NCBI GenBank assembly: GCA_900552935.1
Contig: USBN01000026.1
Span: 1 to 19,785, forward strand
Origin: an uncultured Coriobacteriaceae bacterium
GTDB lineage: Bacteria > Actinomycetota > Coriobacteriia > Coriobacteriales > Atopobiaceae
Direction of reading: 5' to 3'
DNA length: 19,785 nt
Part shown: positions 1-7,792 of the stretch, in pieces
Layout of the letters: every line of letters begins with the position of its first letter
How positions within the stretch are numbered: position 1 is the stretch's first letter
Position numbers and translations under genes: made by a program
The notes under the pieces: model-generated
What the model was told of the DNA's origin: nothing
Databases searched by the model: none
The model's input: the letters and a program-made list of their open reading frames with translations, nothing else

Positions 1-2768
1 TCCGTGGGCTCCCAGGTGGCGAGCCACTCGGCGGCAGCCTCAAAGCGGCGAATCGTGGGGTCGACGGCGGGGTCGCGGAAGGAGTACATCTCGAGCAACG
101 CGTCGGTCGTGCAGCGGAAGCCGCAGCCATAGGCTCCGCCCAGCACGCGCACCTCGTTCCAGAGGTACTCGTAGGAGAGCGCCTGCGACGCGACGCGCCA
201 AGCGCCACTCGATTTGGTGCCGTGCTTGAGGCCGGACATGCCCTCTGCCACGAAGCAGACGTTAGCGGGTACGACGAAGGCCTCGGCGCGAGCCTGGGGC
301 GCGGGAACGAGAAGCACCTTGTCGGATTCGTCGGCGCTTGAAAGGCCGAGCCCATCGGCTGCCTCCCAGAAGCGCTTCGCGTCCTCGCCGGGGCCCGTGA
401 TGCTCATCTCGCAGTTGCCCGCCGAGAAGATGCGGCGGCAGAGGTCGCCAAGCTTCGACTCGAGCTCCTCGGCGCGCTCGTCGAAGTGGTCGACCAAATC
501 GCGCAGGAACAGGTAGAAGTCAACGCCGCCAAGCTTTTCCGCGACGACGGAGCTTGCCATGAACTGCGAGTTCACGCGCGAGAGCGCCGCGGCGTGACCC
601 GAGTTCACGAAGGACTGCTCCATCCCCAGACGGCGCTGCGTGAGGATGTCGGCGATGCGCTTGCGGTCGGTGAACTTGGTGGTCGCCCACACCTCGGCGG
701 GAAGCTTCGCGAGCCATTCGACGTTCGAGGAGAGCGCACTTGCGCCCACGACGAGCTTCGGACGGGCGCTCATCTCGTCTCCATCGGTGTTGTAGGTCTC
801 GGTGAAGAAGGAGAGGAAGCCGAGCTTGGACTCGCAAATCGTGTCGAGCTCGTAGGCGCTACGCGTCTCCGTGTCGAGCCTGCCGAGAAGTCCCGCGAGC
901 ACGCTTACGTAGGGGAGCTCCTCGAAGCTCACCTTATCGAGGCCGAAGTAGAAGTAGGCGTAGTCGATGCCGCGCGTGTCGATGTCGTGGCGGAAGCACG
1001 GGACGGGAGCCTCAACGGCAACGGTCTCGGGATCGGCGGGGCCGTCTCCGATGTCAGAGAGCTCGAGGCGAGGCAGCGTGGCCGGGGCCTCGGGGGTGTC
1101 GGGCGCGGCCTGCTCCGCATGGAGCTCCTCCGCCTCGCGGGCGATGTCGGCAAGCTCGGCGTCAGAGAGCTCGGCGCGCTTGGCGGCGAGACGCTGGGCC
1201 TCGTCGGAGCGCTCCTCCTCGGTGGGAACAACCTCGACCAGGCACTTGTGGTCGCATCCGCAAATTGCCTCGGAGAGTAACCGCTCGAAGTATCCGTGCG
1301 TAAGGCCCTCATGCATATGGGCGAGGGCATCCTCGTAGCGGAGGTAGAGGGTCGCGTCCGCGTCATCGTAAAGCCAGCCGCTCATCGCCTGGATGGCGAG
1401 ACCGATGCCATCGGGGTAGCCCCAGTCGCCCTCGCGCAGGTTGAACTCCGCCTGGGCGAGCGAGGCCTCGAGGTTGTCCTGCCCAAGCCCCTCGCGGGCG
1501 AGCGTGGCACAGGTGTCCTCGACAAGCTCCTGGAACTTCTCGGCAACGCCAGGCTTGGCGCCCTTAAGCTCGAAGATGAGGATGGGCTGGAGGAGGCCGT
1601 CATAGAGGAAGCCACTCACGTCCTGGCCGACGCCGCTCTCGAGGATGGCGCGCTTGAGCGGCGCCTCATTCGAGCCGACGAGCGCGTCAATCAGGATGTC
1701 CGCGGCGAGGACACGCTCGCGCTGGGAGGAGCGAGCGAATACGTAGGCGACGCCCACACAGGCGTTGTCGGGCGTCGTCTGCATGGGAACCTGGATGAGA
1801 CCACTCACGCGCGCAGGGCACGCGGGCAGGGGGTTGGGGTCACCTGCGTGGCGGTCCTCGGCGCTCATGAAGCGCTCGTCGAGGAACGCGAGCTTCTCGT
1901 CTATGTCGAGGTCTCCGTAGAGGATCGAGTAGGAGTTCGAGAGCTGGTAGTGGCGCGCGTGGGTGTCGAGGAACTCCTCGTAGGTGAGGGAGGGGATTGC
2001 CGCAGGGTCGCCGCCGGAGACCCAGCCGTAGGGCGTCTCGCCGAAGAGCTGGCGGTTGATGCCCATGATAAGGATTTCGTCCGGGTCTGACAGGGCACCC
2101 TTCATCTCGTTGTAGACGACGCCGTTGCAGGTAAGCGGACGGGAAGTGAGGCCCGCGGCGTTGGCATCCGCGCGCTCCGCGTCGCTGCCGGTGCCCGCAT
2201 CCTCGGCGGTCTCGCCGCTGCCTGCGACCCGTGTCTCATTCGCGGTCTCTCCACCATCTGCGACTCGCGCCTCGTCCGCGGCCTCGCCCAGCTCGTAATG
2301 CCAGCCCTCCTGCTCGAAGATGCGTGGGCGGCTATAGATGTTGGGATGGAGAACCGCGTCGAGATAGACCTCCATGAGGTTCTCGAGGTCGTGGTCGTTC
2401 GTCGAGGCGACGGGGTACATCGTCTTGTCGGAGAAAGTGAGCGCGTTCAGGAAGGTCTGCATCGAGCTCTTGAGCAGGTGGACGAACGGCTCCTTCACGG
2501 GGAACTTGCTGGAGCCGCACAGCACCGAGTGCTCGAGGATGTGGAAGACGCCCGTGTCGTTCGCGGGCGGTGTCTTGAAGGCAATTGAGAAGGCCTTGTT
2601 GCCATCCGGGCAGGCGAGCCACATGACGCGCGCTCCGGTCGCGTTGTGACGCATCACGTATGCGGTGCCTGAAATCTCGGGCAAATCCTCGGCGGTCTCG
2701 ACGGCGAAGCCATGATAGATGCCACCGACAGATAGCTTTAAATTAAGGGTGGAATATGCGGAAGACAT
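1..2768 (-). CDS. M16C metallopeptidase, presequence-protease-like (C-terminus cut by window edge)
   Basis: Zinc metalloprotease of the insulinase superfamily, PreP/falcilysin-like subfamily, which degrades unstructured peptides inside a closed chamber. The start is the ATG at 2766-2768, preceded by AAAGG about 7 nt upstream. The frame stays open for 922 codons to the left edge; related proteins are about 970-1000 aa, so roughly 50-80 residues are missing. The inverted zinc motif HILEH is at residues 76-80 (ligands H76 and H80, catalytic E79). The distal zinc-ligand Glu is E221 in VVYNEMKG, typical of this subfamily. There is no signal peptide, so it is probably cytosolic. A hydrophilic Ala/Glu-rich insert with a tandem 12-residue repeat lies at about residues 162-205, between the two parts of the active site. 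The second half (for example residues 600-900) follows the usual M16C pattern. It diverges from the transporter at 2825 across a 56-bp gap. The family call is firm; the natural substrate is unknown. Confidence 0.9.
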   Translation of the reverse strand, partial: MSSAYSTLNLKLSVGGIYHGFAVETAEDLPEISGTAYVMRHNATGARVMWLACPDGNKAFSIAFKTPPANDTGVFHILEHSVLCGSSKFPVKEPFVHLLKSSMQTFLNALTFSDKTMYPVASTNDHDLENLMEVYLDAVLHPNIYSRPRIFEQEGWHYELGEAADEARVADGGETANETRVAGSGETAEDAGTGSDAERADANAAGLTSRPLTCNGVVYNEMKGALSDPDEILIMGINRQLFGETPYGWVSGGDPAAIPSLTYEEFLDTHARHYQLSNSYSILYGDLDIDEKLAFLDERFMSAEDRHAGDPNPLPACPARVSGLIQVPMQTTPDNACVGVAYVFARSSQRERVLAADILIDALVGSNEAPLKRAILESGVGQDVSGFLYDGLLQPILIFELKGAKPGVAEKFQELVEDTCATLAREGLGQDNLEASLAQAEFNLREGDWGYPDGIGLAIQAMSGWLYDDADATLYLRYEDALAHMHEGLTHGYFERLLSEAICGCDHKCLVEVVPTEEERSDEAQRLAAKRAELSDAELADIAREAEELHAEQAAPDTPEAPATLPRLELSDIGDGPADPETVAVEAPVPCFRHDIDTRGIDYAYFYFGLDKVSFEELPYVSVLAGLLGRLDTETRSAYELDTICESKLGFLSFFTETYNTDGDEMSARPKLVVGASALSSNVEWLAKLPAEVWATTKFTDRKRIADILTQRRLGMEQSFVNSGHAAALSRVNSQFMASSVVAEKLGGVDFYLFLRDLVDHFDERAEELESKLGDLCRRIFSAGNCEMSITGPGEDAKRFWEAADGLGLSSADESDKVLLVPAPQARAEAFVVPANVCFVAEGMSGLKHGTKSSGAWRVASQALSYEYLWNEVRVLGGAYGCGFRCTTDALLEMYSFRDPAVDPTIRRFEAAAEWLATWEPT
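2205..2276 (-). repeat. 36-bp imperfect tandem repeat (two copies) inside the M16C peptidase gene
   Basis: Two adjacent 36-bp units (2241-2276 and 2205-2240) encode residues 165-176 (DEARVADGGETA) and 177-188 (NETRVAGSGETA). They are in frame, so the duplication lengthens a surface loop without breaking the protein. The flanking Ala/Asp/Glu-rich sequence up to about residue 205 has similar composition and may be degraded further copies. Confidence 0.8.
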
Positions 2769-2824
2769 GATGGTACCTTTCACAGGTTGCTGTTGGCACT
2801 GACTGTATCACGCAAGGGAAGCGA

Positions 2825-3730
2825 ATGACGAAGGCAAACAACGTGAGGCGTGGCGTTCTCCTCACGCTTTTGGGCGGCACATGCTGGGGCTTTTCCGGCA
2901 CATGTGCAAAGTTCCTGATGGATGGCTATGGGGTGACTCCGCTGTGGCTTCTCTGCGTGCGCCAGCTCACGGCATCGCTCCTGTTCTTCGTCTATGTCTT
3001 CGCCGCTCCGCGCGAGAGGGACCGCTTCGCCGAGCTTGGTGAGGCGGTCGGGACGAGTCCCAGGTCCTCCGGCATTGGCCTGTTCTTTGCGACTGCCTTC
3101 TGCATGATGGTTAACTCTCTCAGCTACATCATGACGATCAAGATCACGAACTCTGCGACGGCTACGGTTCTCCAGGCGCTCTCGCTTGTCCTGCTCATGA
3201 TCTTCTCCTGCGTGGTTGCCAAGCGTCTGCCGCGCCGCCGCGAATCCTTGGGTCTCGCGCTTGCCCTTGGCGGCACGTTCCTGCTTGCCACGGGAGGGGA
3301 TCCCAGCAAGCTCGCCATGCCGCTTAATGGCTTGCTCTGGGGCTTTGCGACCGCCACGACCTATGCCATTTACTCTGCCGTTCCGGCGAAGATCCTCGAG
3401 AAATGGGGCAGTCCCGTCGTCAATGCCATCTCGATGCTCATCTCAGGCGGCGGTCTTGCCATCCTGATTCGCCCGTGGGAGAACGTGCCGGTATTCGATT
3501 TCGCGGGCATTGTGGCGCTCGTCGCCATTTCCGTCGTAGGCAGTTTCCTGGCATACGCGTTCTACATGCAGGGCGTGAAAGATCTGGGCCCGCTCCGTGC
3601 GAATATGCTCGGCACGTCTGAGCCCATCTCCGCGACGATCTTCTCCGTCCTGTGGCTCGGCACGACCTTCTCGCCGACGGACCTCATCGGCTTCGCAATG
3701 ATTATCACGATGGTGTATCTCACCGCGTAA
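2825..3730 (+). CDS. DMT-superfamily EamA-type transporter, 10 transmembrane helices
   Basis: Inner-membrane permease of the drug/metabolite transporter superfamily, 301 aa, the standard length for a two-EamA-domain protein. Hydrophobic segments fall at about residues 9-28, 38-60, 83-104, 109-133, 143-155, 166-187, 199-216, 224-248, 255-277 and 284-300. They form two five-helix EamA repeats (about 9-155 and 166-300). The motif WGFSGT in helix 1 and TSEPISATIFSVLWLGT near helix 9 are characteristic; the latter matches the conserved EPxxA...W region of the second repeat. The start ATG has GGGAAG a few bases upstream. Members export or import small metabolites such as amino acids and nucleosides; the substrate cannot be read from sequence. 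It is monocistronic and divergent from the peptidase. No terminator is evident in the 105-bp convergent gap that follows. Confidence 0.9.
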   Translation: MTKANNVRRGVLLTLLGGTCWGFSGTCAKFLMDGYGVTPLWLLCVRQLTASLLFFVYVFAAPRERDRFAELGEAVGTSPRSSGIGLFFATAFCMMVNSLSYIMTIKITNSATATVLQALSLVLLMIFSCVVAKRLPRRRESLGLALALGGTFLLATGGDPSKLAMPLNGLLWGFATATTYAIYSAVPAKILEKWGSPVVNAISMLISGGGLAILIRPWENVPVFDFAGIVALVAISVVGSFLAYAFYMQGVKDLGPLRANMLGTSEPISATIFSVLWLGTTFSPTDLIGFAMIITMVYLTA

Positions 3731-3835
3731 GGGCTTTGGTTGCGGGTCGGGTGCCTGCCCTGTCTGCTGTTGCGGATGAACCTTGGCGCCTTGCTTTGGT
3801 TGCGATGGGATCGTGCCAGGCTTTCGCGGGCGATG

Positions 3836-4867
3836 CTACAGGAAGCGATACTGAACGGCGCGAACGCCCCACTCATTGGGCGACGAGCAGCCGAAGGCCT
3901 TCCAACAACCGCCCGCAAGGTCGAGAACGCGGCCGTGCTGGGCGAAACCACCCACGTCGTTCACGGTTGCGGTGATGGTCCTGCCGCCGTAACGGATCTG
4001 AACGGTACGGCCAAGCAGATAGCGCTGGCTCAGCGGAACGGCGACGGTCATGGAGTCGTCCGTGAGGATATCGCCCGAGGCGGTGGCGTTGCCGCCGGTG
4101 TTGTCAGCGACGGAGTAGGCGGATGCATAGCCGATCATCCACTCGCCGTCAGTCTCGACCTCGGAGCCGTCGGTCGCGCCCGGATCGGACTTGCCCGTGT
4201 CGGTGCCTGCGTTGGAATTGCCGTTCGAGTTGTTGCTGGAGCCAGTCTCGGGCGTCTGATTCTGTTGGGTGTTCGCGTTCTCGCGAGCGGCTGCCTCTGC
4301 AGCTGCCTGAGCGGAAATCTGGGCGTTGAGCTGATCGAGCGCGGCCTGGGCCTGGTTCATGGCTTCCTGCGCCTGGCGCTGCTGGTTGTCAGCCTCTTCC
4401 TTGGCGGCGGCAAGCGTCTGCTGGGCGCTCGTGAGCTCGTTCTCCATGTTGACGAGCTCGTTGAGATCATCGGAGTTGGAACGCTGGATAGCGCTGATGT
4501 ACTGGTAGGTCGTGAGGAAATCCGAGAAATCCTTGGCAGAAAGGAGCAGACTCACGAGACCCGGGGTGTCCTGCTGCATCTTGTAGATGGAGCTCATCGA
4601 CACCGCGGCGCGGTCGCGCTGCTCGGGGAGGAGGGCGGTGACCTCGTCGATCTTTGCCTGCGACTCGTCGATCTTGGCTTGAAGTTCGTTGACCTTGGCC
4701 GTCGCCTCGTCATAGGCCATGGTCGCCTCGTCGACCTTGGCCTGGAGCTCATCGACTGAAGTGGCATGGGCGATGTGGGCGGGGAGTGCCAGAACGCAGC
4801 ACGTGGATAGGACGACGCTGGCCACTACGGTCAGAACCGCCTTTGCCTTCACGCTGCGTTTCTTCAT
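3836..4867 (-). CDS. Secreted coiled-coil protein with C-terminal double-psi beta-barrel (RlpA/3D-like) domain
   Basis: Predicted exported cell-wall protein, 343 aa. I chose the ATG at 4865-4867 (MKKRS) over an in-frame ATG 33 bp upstream because it has CGGGAG about 6 nt upstream and begins a proper signal peptide: KKR at the N-terminus, a hydrophobic core at residues 10-28, and cleavage probably after AHA at 33-35. Residues 37-200 are a heptad-rich, Gln/Ala/Glu-rich coiled coil like the N-terminal region of CwlO/PcsB-type hydrolases. Residues 200-242 form an Asn/Ser/Gly/Thr linker. Residues 243-343 look like a double-psi beta-barrel of the 3D/RlpA type, with conserved-looking acids D304 (in TVNDVGG) and D316 (in RVLDLAGG). 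C331 and C337 could form a disulfide. The family acts on or binds peptidoglycan glycan strands. No NlpC/P60 domain is present. A lipoprotein is less likely because LSTC at 20-23 is a poor lipobox. Confidence 0.8.
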   Translation of the reverse strand: MKKRSVKAKAVLTVVASVVLSTCCVLALPAHIAHATSVDELQAKVDEATMAYDEATAKVNELQAKIDESQAKIDEVTALLPEQRDRAAVSMSSIYKMQQDTPGLVSLLLSAKDFSDFLTTYQYISAIQRSNSDDLNELVNMENELTSAQQTLAAAKEEADNQQRQAQEAMNQAQAALDQLNAQISAQAAAEAAARENANTQQNQTPETGSSNNSNGNSNAGTDTGKSDPGATDGSEVETDGEWMIGYASAYSVADNTGGNATASGDILTDDSMTVAVPLSQRYLLGRTVQIRYGGRTITATVNDVGGFAQHGRVLDLAGGCWKAFGCSSPNEWGVRAVQYRFL

Positions 4868-5232
4868 GCTACTCCCGAGGTCAGTCTTAGGACCGTACAC
4901 GCTCCGGCCCCTTTTTTACCATTGGACAAGGCGGCGAGTGACGCCGGATGGCCCGTGTCCGCGAGACGAGGTTGTACTCGAATCGAAGGACATACGGACA
5001 GTAGTCTACCTTTTACCGGCCCACTTCACACATTCCCCAGCTAAATAGGGCCAAGCGCCGCCGATGGGATGTCCATCGACGGCGCTTGTGCGATTATTGC
5101 CAGTTGACGTTCCGCGAGGCGAGCGTTTGCGTGGGGCGGGTGAAAAGCCCTGTCATTACATGCTTTTACCTGCGGCGGCGTTGCTTGGTACGGGCACGGG
5201 CCACGATGTGCGGCGGGGTGCCGGCGCGAATG
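4868..5232. other. Intergenic region between the DPBB gene and uspA: one strong hairpin, no gene seen
   Basis: About 365 bp with no convincing coding frame. It must contain the minus-strand promoter of the DPBB gene, but no hexamer pair stands out. A T6 run on the plus strand (4912-4917) has no stem before it. The region also holds the 5053-5087 hairpin and several GC-rich short stems just downstream of uspA. The ATG-initiated frames here lack ribosome-binding sites and have non-protein-like composition. Confidence 0.5.
5053..5087 (-). terminator. Hairpin downstream of uspA, probable minus-strand terminator
   Basis: A 15-bp stem (5053-5067 with 5073-5087) closes a five-base loop. The single imperfect pair is C/A when read as plus-strand RNA but G/U when read as minus-strand RNA, so the structure is fully paired only in the minus transcript, matching the direction of uspA. 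It lies about 145 nt past the uspA stop. The following minus-strand sequence (GGCCCTATTT) is only weakly U-rich, so it may be a processing or stability hairpin instead. Confidence 0.5.
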
Positions 5233-5682
5233 CTACTTCACGACGAGGATGTCGCAGTCGGTATTGCGAAGCAGGAATGTCGAGATGGAGCCGAGCAGCG
5301 CGTACTTGATACTCGAGAGGCCGCGTGCTCCGCAAAGTACGAGGTCAGGCTTAATGACGTCGAGCAGCTCCTCCTTGAGGGTCTCGCGAATGCGACCGGT
5401 CTTTACCTGAACCTCGACCTTCGGGATGTGGTCGTTCGCCTTCGCTTCGGCAACGAGGGGCTCGATGGACTCGCGGAATGCCTTGTCCATGCCGGGAATG
5501 AGGTCTGACGGGAAGGCGCCAGCGGTCTCGAGGACCGTGGAGTCGATGACGTGTCCGATGTATAGCTCTGCGCCGTTGTTTGCCGCCACGACGATGGCGC
5601 GGCTGAGCACCTTGTCCTGCTGCTCAGAACCATCGAGCGAGACGAATACCTTCTTGTAACCAATGTCGTTGAGGGTTGCCAT
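5233..5682 (-). CDS. Universal stress protein, UspA family, ATP-binding type
   Basis: Small cytosolic stress protein, 149 aa, a single Usp domain of normal length. The start is the ATG at 5680-5682 (MATLNDIGYKKVFVSLDGSE) with GAGGT about 6 nt upstream; an in-frame ATG further upstream adds a low-complexity tail without a good ribosome-binding site. The first strand KKVFVSLDGS (residues 10-19) is the family's nucleotide-binding start. The ATP signature G-x2-G-x9-G-S is complete: G118, G121, G131 and S132, in the stretch GARGLSSIKYALLGS. It therefore belongs to the ATP-binding class, like MJ0577, rather than the non-binding UspA/UspFG class. Proteins of this type are induced by growth arrest and energy stress and often dimerise; the target here is unknown. 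It is monocistronic, divergent from uppP across about 400 bp. Confidence 0.92.
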   Translation of the reverse strand: MATLNDIGYKKVFVSLDGSEQQDKVLSRAIVVAANNGAELYIGHVIDSTVLETAGAFPSDLIPGMDKAFRESIEPLVAEAKANDHIPKVEVQVKTGRIRETLKEELLDVIKPDLVLCGARGLSSIKYALLGSISTFLLRNTDCDILVVK

Positions 5683-6086
5683 AACGTACCTCGTTTCTCT
5701 GGATGGGGTCCCCTGTGAGCCCCGGCCGGGCATAGGGGTGTTCCGCGTCCGGTCATGCCCTAGGTATACCCCTGCTGCGGAATCTCGAGCGGCTCGTGGA
5801 CGTGCGGGCGAATGCGTCGGTGGACGGCGACCGTATGCAATTCTGTACGCTTGGGGCGGCTAAGCATGTCATAGGCGTACCGCGCGCCAACGCGTGCGCC
5901 CCACGCCAACGCTCTGCATCGCTTGGTTCCGCGGACGAATCGGCTGCGTCTGGTTCTGTGGGGTTTGTCACATCGGGTGTCCGATGGGCGCCTCGCTCGT
6001 TCGGCGCATCATAATCAGTGACTGTGCCAACCGCAGCCACGCGATCAATCGCAGCATCCCGCCGCGCTCAAATCGAAAGGTCCTGA
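5683..6086. other. Divergent uspA/uppP intergenic region, no gene seen
   Basis: About 400 bp with no credible gene: open frames on both strands lack ribosome-binding sites and show Arg/Ser/Ala-rich shadow composition. Visible small structures are a perfect 6-bp stem with tetraloop (CATCGG-GTGT-CCGATG, 5971-5986), the palindrome TCCGCGGA (5928-5935), and a GC-rich block at 5715-5735. A TTGTCA hexamer (5965-5970) and a CATAAT hexamer (6010-6015) face uppP but are too far apart to form one promoter. Control elements for both flanking genes must lie here but I cannot fix them. Confidence 0.4.
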
Positions 6087-7031
6087 ATGATCCCCATGAA
6101 CCCCATCGACCTGCTCAAATCCGCCTTCCTTGGTCTGGTCGAGGGCATTACCGAGTGGCTACCCATCTCCTCGACCGGCCACATGATCCTGGTCGACGAG
6201 TTCGTGAAACTGAACGTCACCGAAGAGTTCTGGAACATGTTCCTCGTCGTTATTCAGCTGGGTGCGATTCTCTCCGTCTGCGTGCTGTACTTCCACCAGC
6301 TCAACCCCTTTAGCCCGAGCAAGGGCAAGGAGGGCCGTCGCGCCACTTGGAGCCTCTGGGGCAAGATCGTCGTGGGTTGCGTCCCCGCAGCAGTCATCGG
6401 ACTGCCGCTCGATGACTTCATGGACGAGCACTTCCACAACTCTTATGTGGTTGCTGGTGCCCTCATCGTCTACGGCATCGCGTTCATCCTGATCGAGAAC
6501 TGGCGCGCGCGTCGTCGTTCCGAGATGGTTGCCGAGCGCCCTCACGGTGCGCACTTCGCCCCGGGCGTGACCGATGACCTTGCCGAGAAGGACTCCGACT
6601 TCGGTGCCATTACGAGCGTCGATGAGGTCACGTACAAGACGGCGATCGGCATCGGCTGCTTCCAGGTCCTCTCGCTTGTGCCGGGCACGTCGCGCTCGGG
6701 ATCCACGATCATCGGTGGCCTACTGCTTGGCTGCACGCGTGCCGTGGCGGCGGAGTTCACGTTCTTCCTCGCCATTCCTGTCATGTTCGGCGCGAGCTTG
6801 CTCAAGATCGTCAAGTTCGCGCTCAAGGGCGCCGCGATGAGCGCCAACGAGTGGGGGATCATGCTGGTGGGCCTTGTCGTGGCGTTCGTGGTGTCGCTCG
6901 TTGCGATCAAGTGGCTTACGGGCTTTGTGCGCAAGCATGACTTCAAGGTCTTCGGTTGGTACCGCATGGTTCTTGGCGTGGTCGTGCTCGCGTTCTTCCT
7001 CGTGATTGCTCCGGCGCTTGGCATTGCATAG
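6087..7031 (+). CDS. uppP: Undecaprenyl-diphosphatase UppP (BacA family)
   Basis: Integral membrane phosphatase that converts undecaprenyl diphosphate to undecaprenyl phosphate, recycling the lipid carrier for peptidoglycan and other envelope polymers; overproduction gives bacitracin resistance. Both active-site motifs are intact. Motif 1 is EGITEWLPISSTGH (E19, E23, S29, H32) and motif 2 is PGTSRSG (residues 199-205, catalytic R203). The ATG at 6087 has AAAGG about 6 nt upstream; ATG at 6096 is a possible alternative. At 314 aa it is longer than the usual 265-290, mainly from a polar loop at about residues 140-182 (ARRRSEMVAERPHG and following) between transmembrane helices, just before motif 2. 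It is a single-gene unit. The small-stem sequence after the stop (7035-7048) lacks a T-tract, so read-through into the zinc-ribbon gene is possible. Confidence 0.95.
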   Translation: MIPMNPIDLLKSAFLGLVEGITEWLPISSTGHMILVDEFVKLNVTEEFWNMFLVVIQLGAILSVCVLYFHQLNPFSPSKGKEGRRATWSLWGKIVVGCVPAAVIGLPLDDFMDEHFHNSYVVAGALIVYGIAFILIENWRARRRSEMVAERPHGAHFAPGVTDDLAEKDSDFGAITSVDEVTYKTAIGIGCFQVLSLVPGTSRSGSTIIGGLLLGCTRAVAAEFTFFLAIPVMFGASLLKIVKFALKGAAMSANEWGIMLVGLVVAFVVSLVAIKWLTGFVRKHDFKVFGWYRMVLGVVVLAFFLVIAPALGIA

Positions 7032-7067
7032 GGGCCGCGTGTTCGCGGGTGGCAATTAGTCGGAGTG

Positions 7068-7073
7068 TATACT
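7068..7073 (+). promoter_or_regulatory. Candidate -10 hexamer (TATACT) of the 7107 zinc-ribbon gene
   Basis: TATACT, preceded directly by TG, sits 33 bp before the ATG at 7107, giving a predicted leader of about 27 nt. No good -35 hexamer is visible at 16-18 bp spacing. Confidence 0.4.
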
Positions 7074-7106
7074 GGGGCCAATACTCCGATGACCAAGGAG
7101 GGTCCC

Positions 7107-7703
7107 ATGTTTTGTCCTAAGTGCGGAGCACAGCTCCCTGACGGGTCTAGGTTCTGCGCGAGCTGTGGCGCTCAGATCGGCGGTGCTCCCGCCCCTGCCG
7201 CCGCTCCTCAGGCTGGCTATGTTCCGCCTGTCCAGCCCACTCAGCCTGTCCAGCCCATCAAGCCCGGCATTGCCGTTTCGGGCCTTGCGACGAACGACCT
7301 CGGCATGCTTGTGTCCGTCGTCGCTGCCTTCGTGGGCATCGTGGCGTTCTTCATGCCCATCATCTCGCTGAGCGTCTTTGGCTCCACTACCACGCTGAGT
7401 GCCAAACAGATGACCTTCGGCACCACGGTCTATGGTATGAGCATGGACGGCGAGCCCGCAAACATCTTGTTCCTCGTTATTCCGGTTATCGCGCTTGTTG
7501 TCTCCCTTCTTGTGAAGGGCAAGCCTGGTGCGATTGCTCGCATCGTCGTCGCCGTGGTCCTTCTTGGCTTCGTCTTTGCCTGGAAGGGTCAGGTCGATGA
7601 CCAGGGCTATGGCTTCTTTGCCATGGAAATCGCCTTTAACCTCTTCGTTCTCTCTGGCGCCGCCGTCGCCGTTGGCGGAGTCTTGTCGCTGCTGAAGAAG
7701 TAG
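7107..7703 (+). CDS. Zinc-ribbon membrane protein with about four transmembrane segments
   Basis: 198-aa protein of unknown function. The start at 7107 has a textbook AAGGAGGG five nt upstream; the longer in-frame ATG at 7065 overlaps the promoter and is rejected. Residues 1-24 form a zinc ribbon with paired CxxC knuckles (C3, C6, C17, C20; FCPKCGAQLPDGSRFCASCG). A Pro/Ala/Gln linker covers residues 25-53. Hydrophobic segments follow at about 66-90, 110-126, 131-148 and 163-196, suggesting four membrane spans with the ribbon probably cytosolic. Its first 20 residues closely resemble those of the 390-aa protein at 12918-14090, so the two ribbons are paralogous. Such ribbon-plus-membrane proteins are common in actinobacteria and Firmicutes, with mostly unassigned roles. 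It is followed by a strong terminator, so this is the end of its transcription unit. Confidence 0.85.
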   Translation: MFCPKCGAQLPDGSRFCASCGAQIGGAPAPAAAPQAGYVPPVQPTQPVQPIKPGIAVSGLATNDLGMLVSVVAAFVGIVAFFMPIISLSVFGSTTTLSAKQMTFGTTVYGMSMDGEPANILFLVIPVIALVVSLLVKGKPGAIARIVVAVVLLGFVFAWKGQVDDQGYGFFAMEIAFNLFVLSGAAVAVGGVLSLLKK

Positions 7704-7740
7704 CGGGCGCCGTTTGCAAGTGACGGGCGCCGTTCGCAAG
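7701..7740 (+). repeat. 20-bp imperfect tandem repeat at the stop codon of the zinc-ribbon gene
   Basis: Two abutting 20-bp units (7701-7720 and 7721-7740) share the core CGGGCGCCGTT with one later mismatch in TGCAAG/CGCAAG. The first unit begins with the gene's TAG stop. The repeat leads straight into the terminator stem. Confidence 0.7.
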
Positions 7741-7751
7741 TAGCTCTAAAT

Positions 7752-7792
7752 AGGCCGGCCCGGGCGACAAGTCCCGGGCCGGCCTTTGCTTT
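7752..7792 (+). terminator. Rho-independent terminator of the zinc-ribbon gene
   Basis: A perfect 13-bp GC-rich stem (7752-7764 with 7773-7785) has an eight-base loop, followed by the T-rich run TTTGCTTTG. It is about 50 nt past the stop at 7703. Confidence 0.9.

Noticed and set aside
486..2090. Plus-strand frames of about 264 codons opposite the M16C peptidase
   Set aside because: The minus strand encodes an uninterrupted protein with HILEH and NEMKG motifs; the plus frames are shadows.
3733..3804. 12-bp direct repeat GCTTTGGTTGCG at 3733-3744 and 3793-3804
   Set aside because: Exact but short, in a convergent gap with no promoter or mobile-element context; probably chance or an old duplication.
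3740..4759. A 339-codon plus-strand frame opposite the DPBB gene
   Set aside because: Leu/Gly/Val-rich mirror of the coiled coil; the opposite strand has a signal peptide, ribosome-binding site and a recognisable domain.
4799..4807. Possible lipoprotein lipobox (LSTC) in the DPBB protein
   Set aside because: Thr rather than Gly/Ala/Ser precedes the Cys, and a good signal-peptidase I site (AHA) follows; treated as a secreted protein.
4912..4917. T6 run on the plus strand as a terminator tail
   Set aside because: No stem precedes it and no plus-strand gene ends nearby; it lies in the upstream region of the minus-strand DPBB gene.
5753..6040. Possible small gene in the uspA-uppP gap
   Set aside because: No ribosome-binding site, Arg/Ser/Ala-rich composition on either strand, no recognisable fold.
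7056..7739. A 227-codon minus-strand frame opposite the zinc-ribbon membrane protein
   Set aside because: Charged mirror image of hydrophobic helices; the plus frame has SD, CxxC motifs and a terminator.
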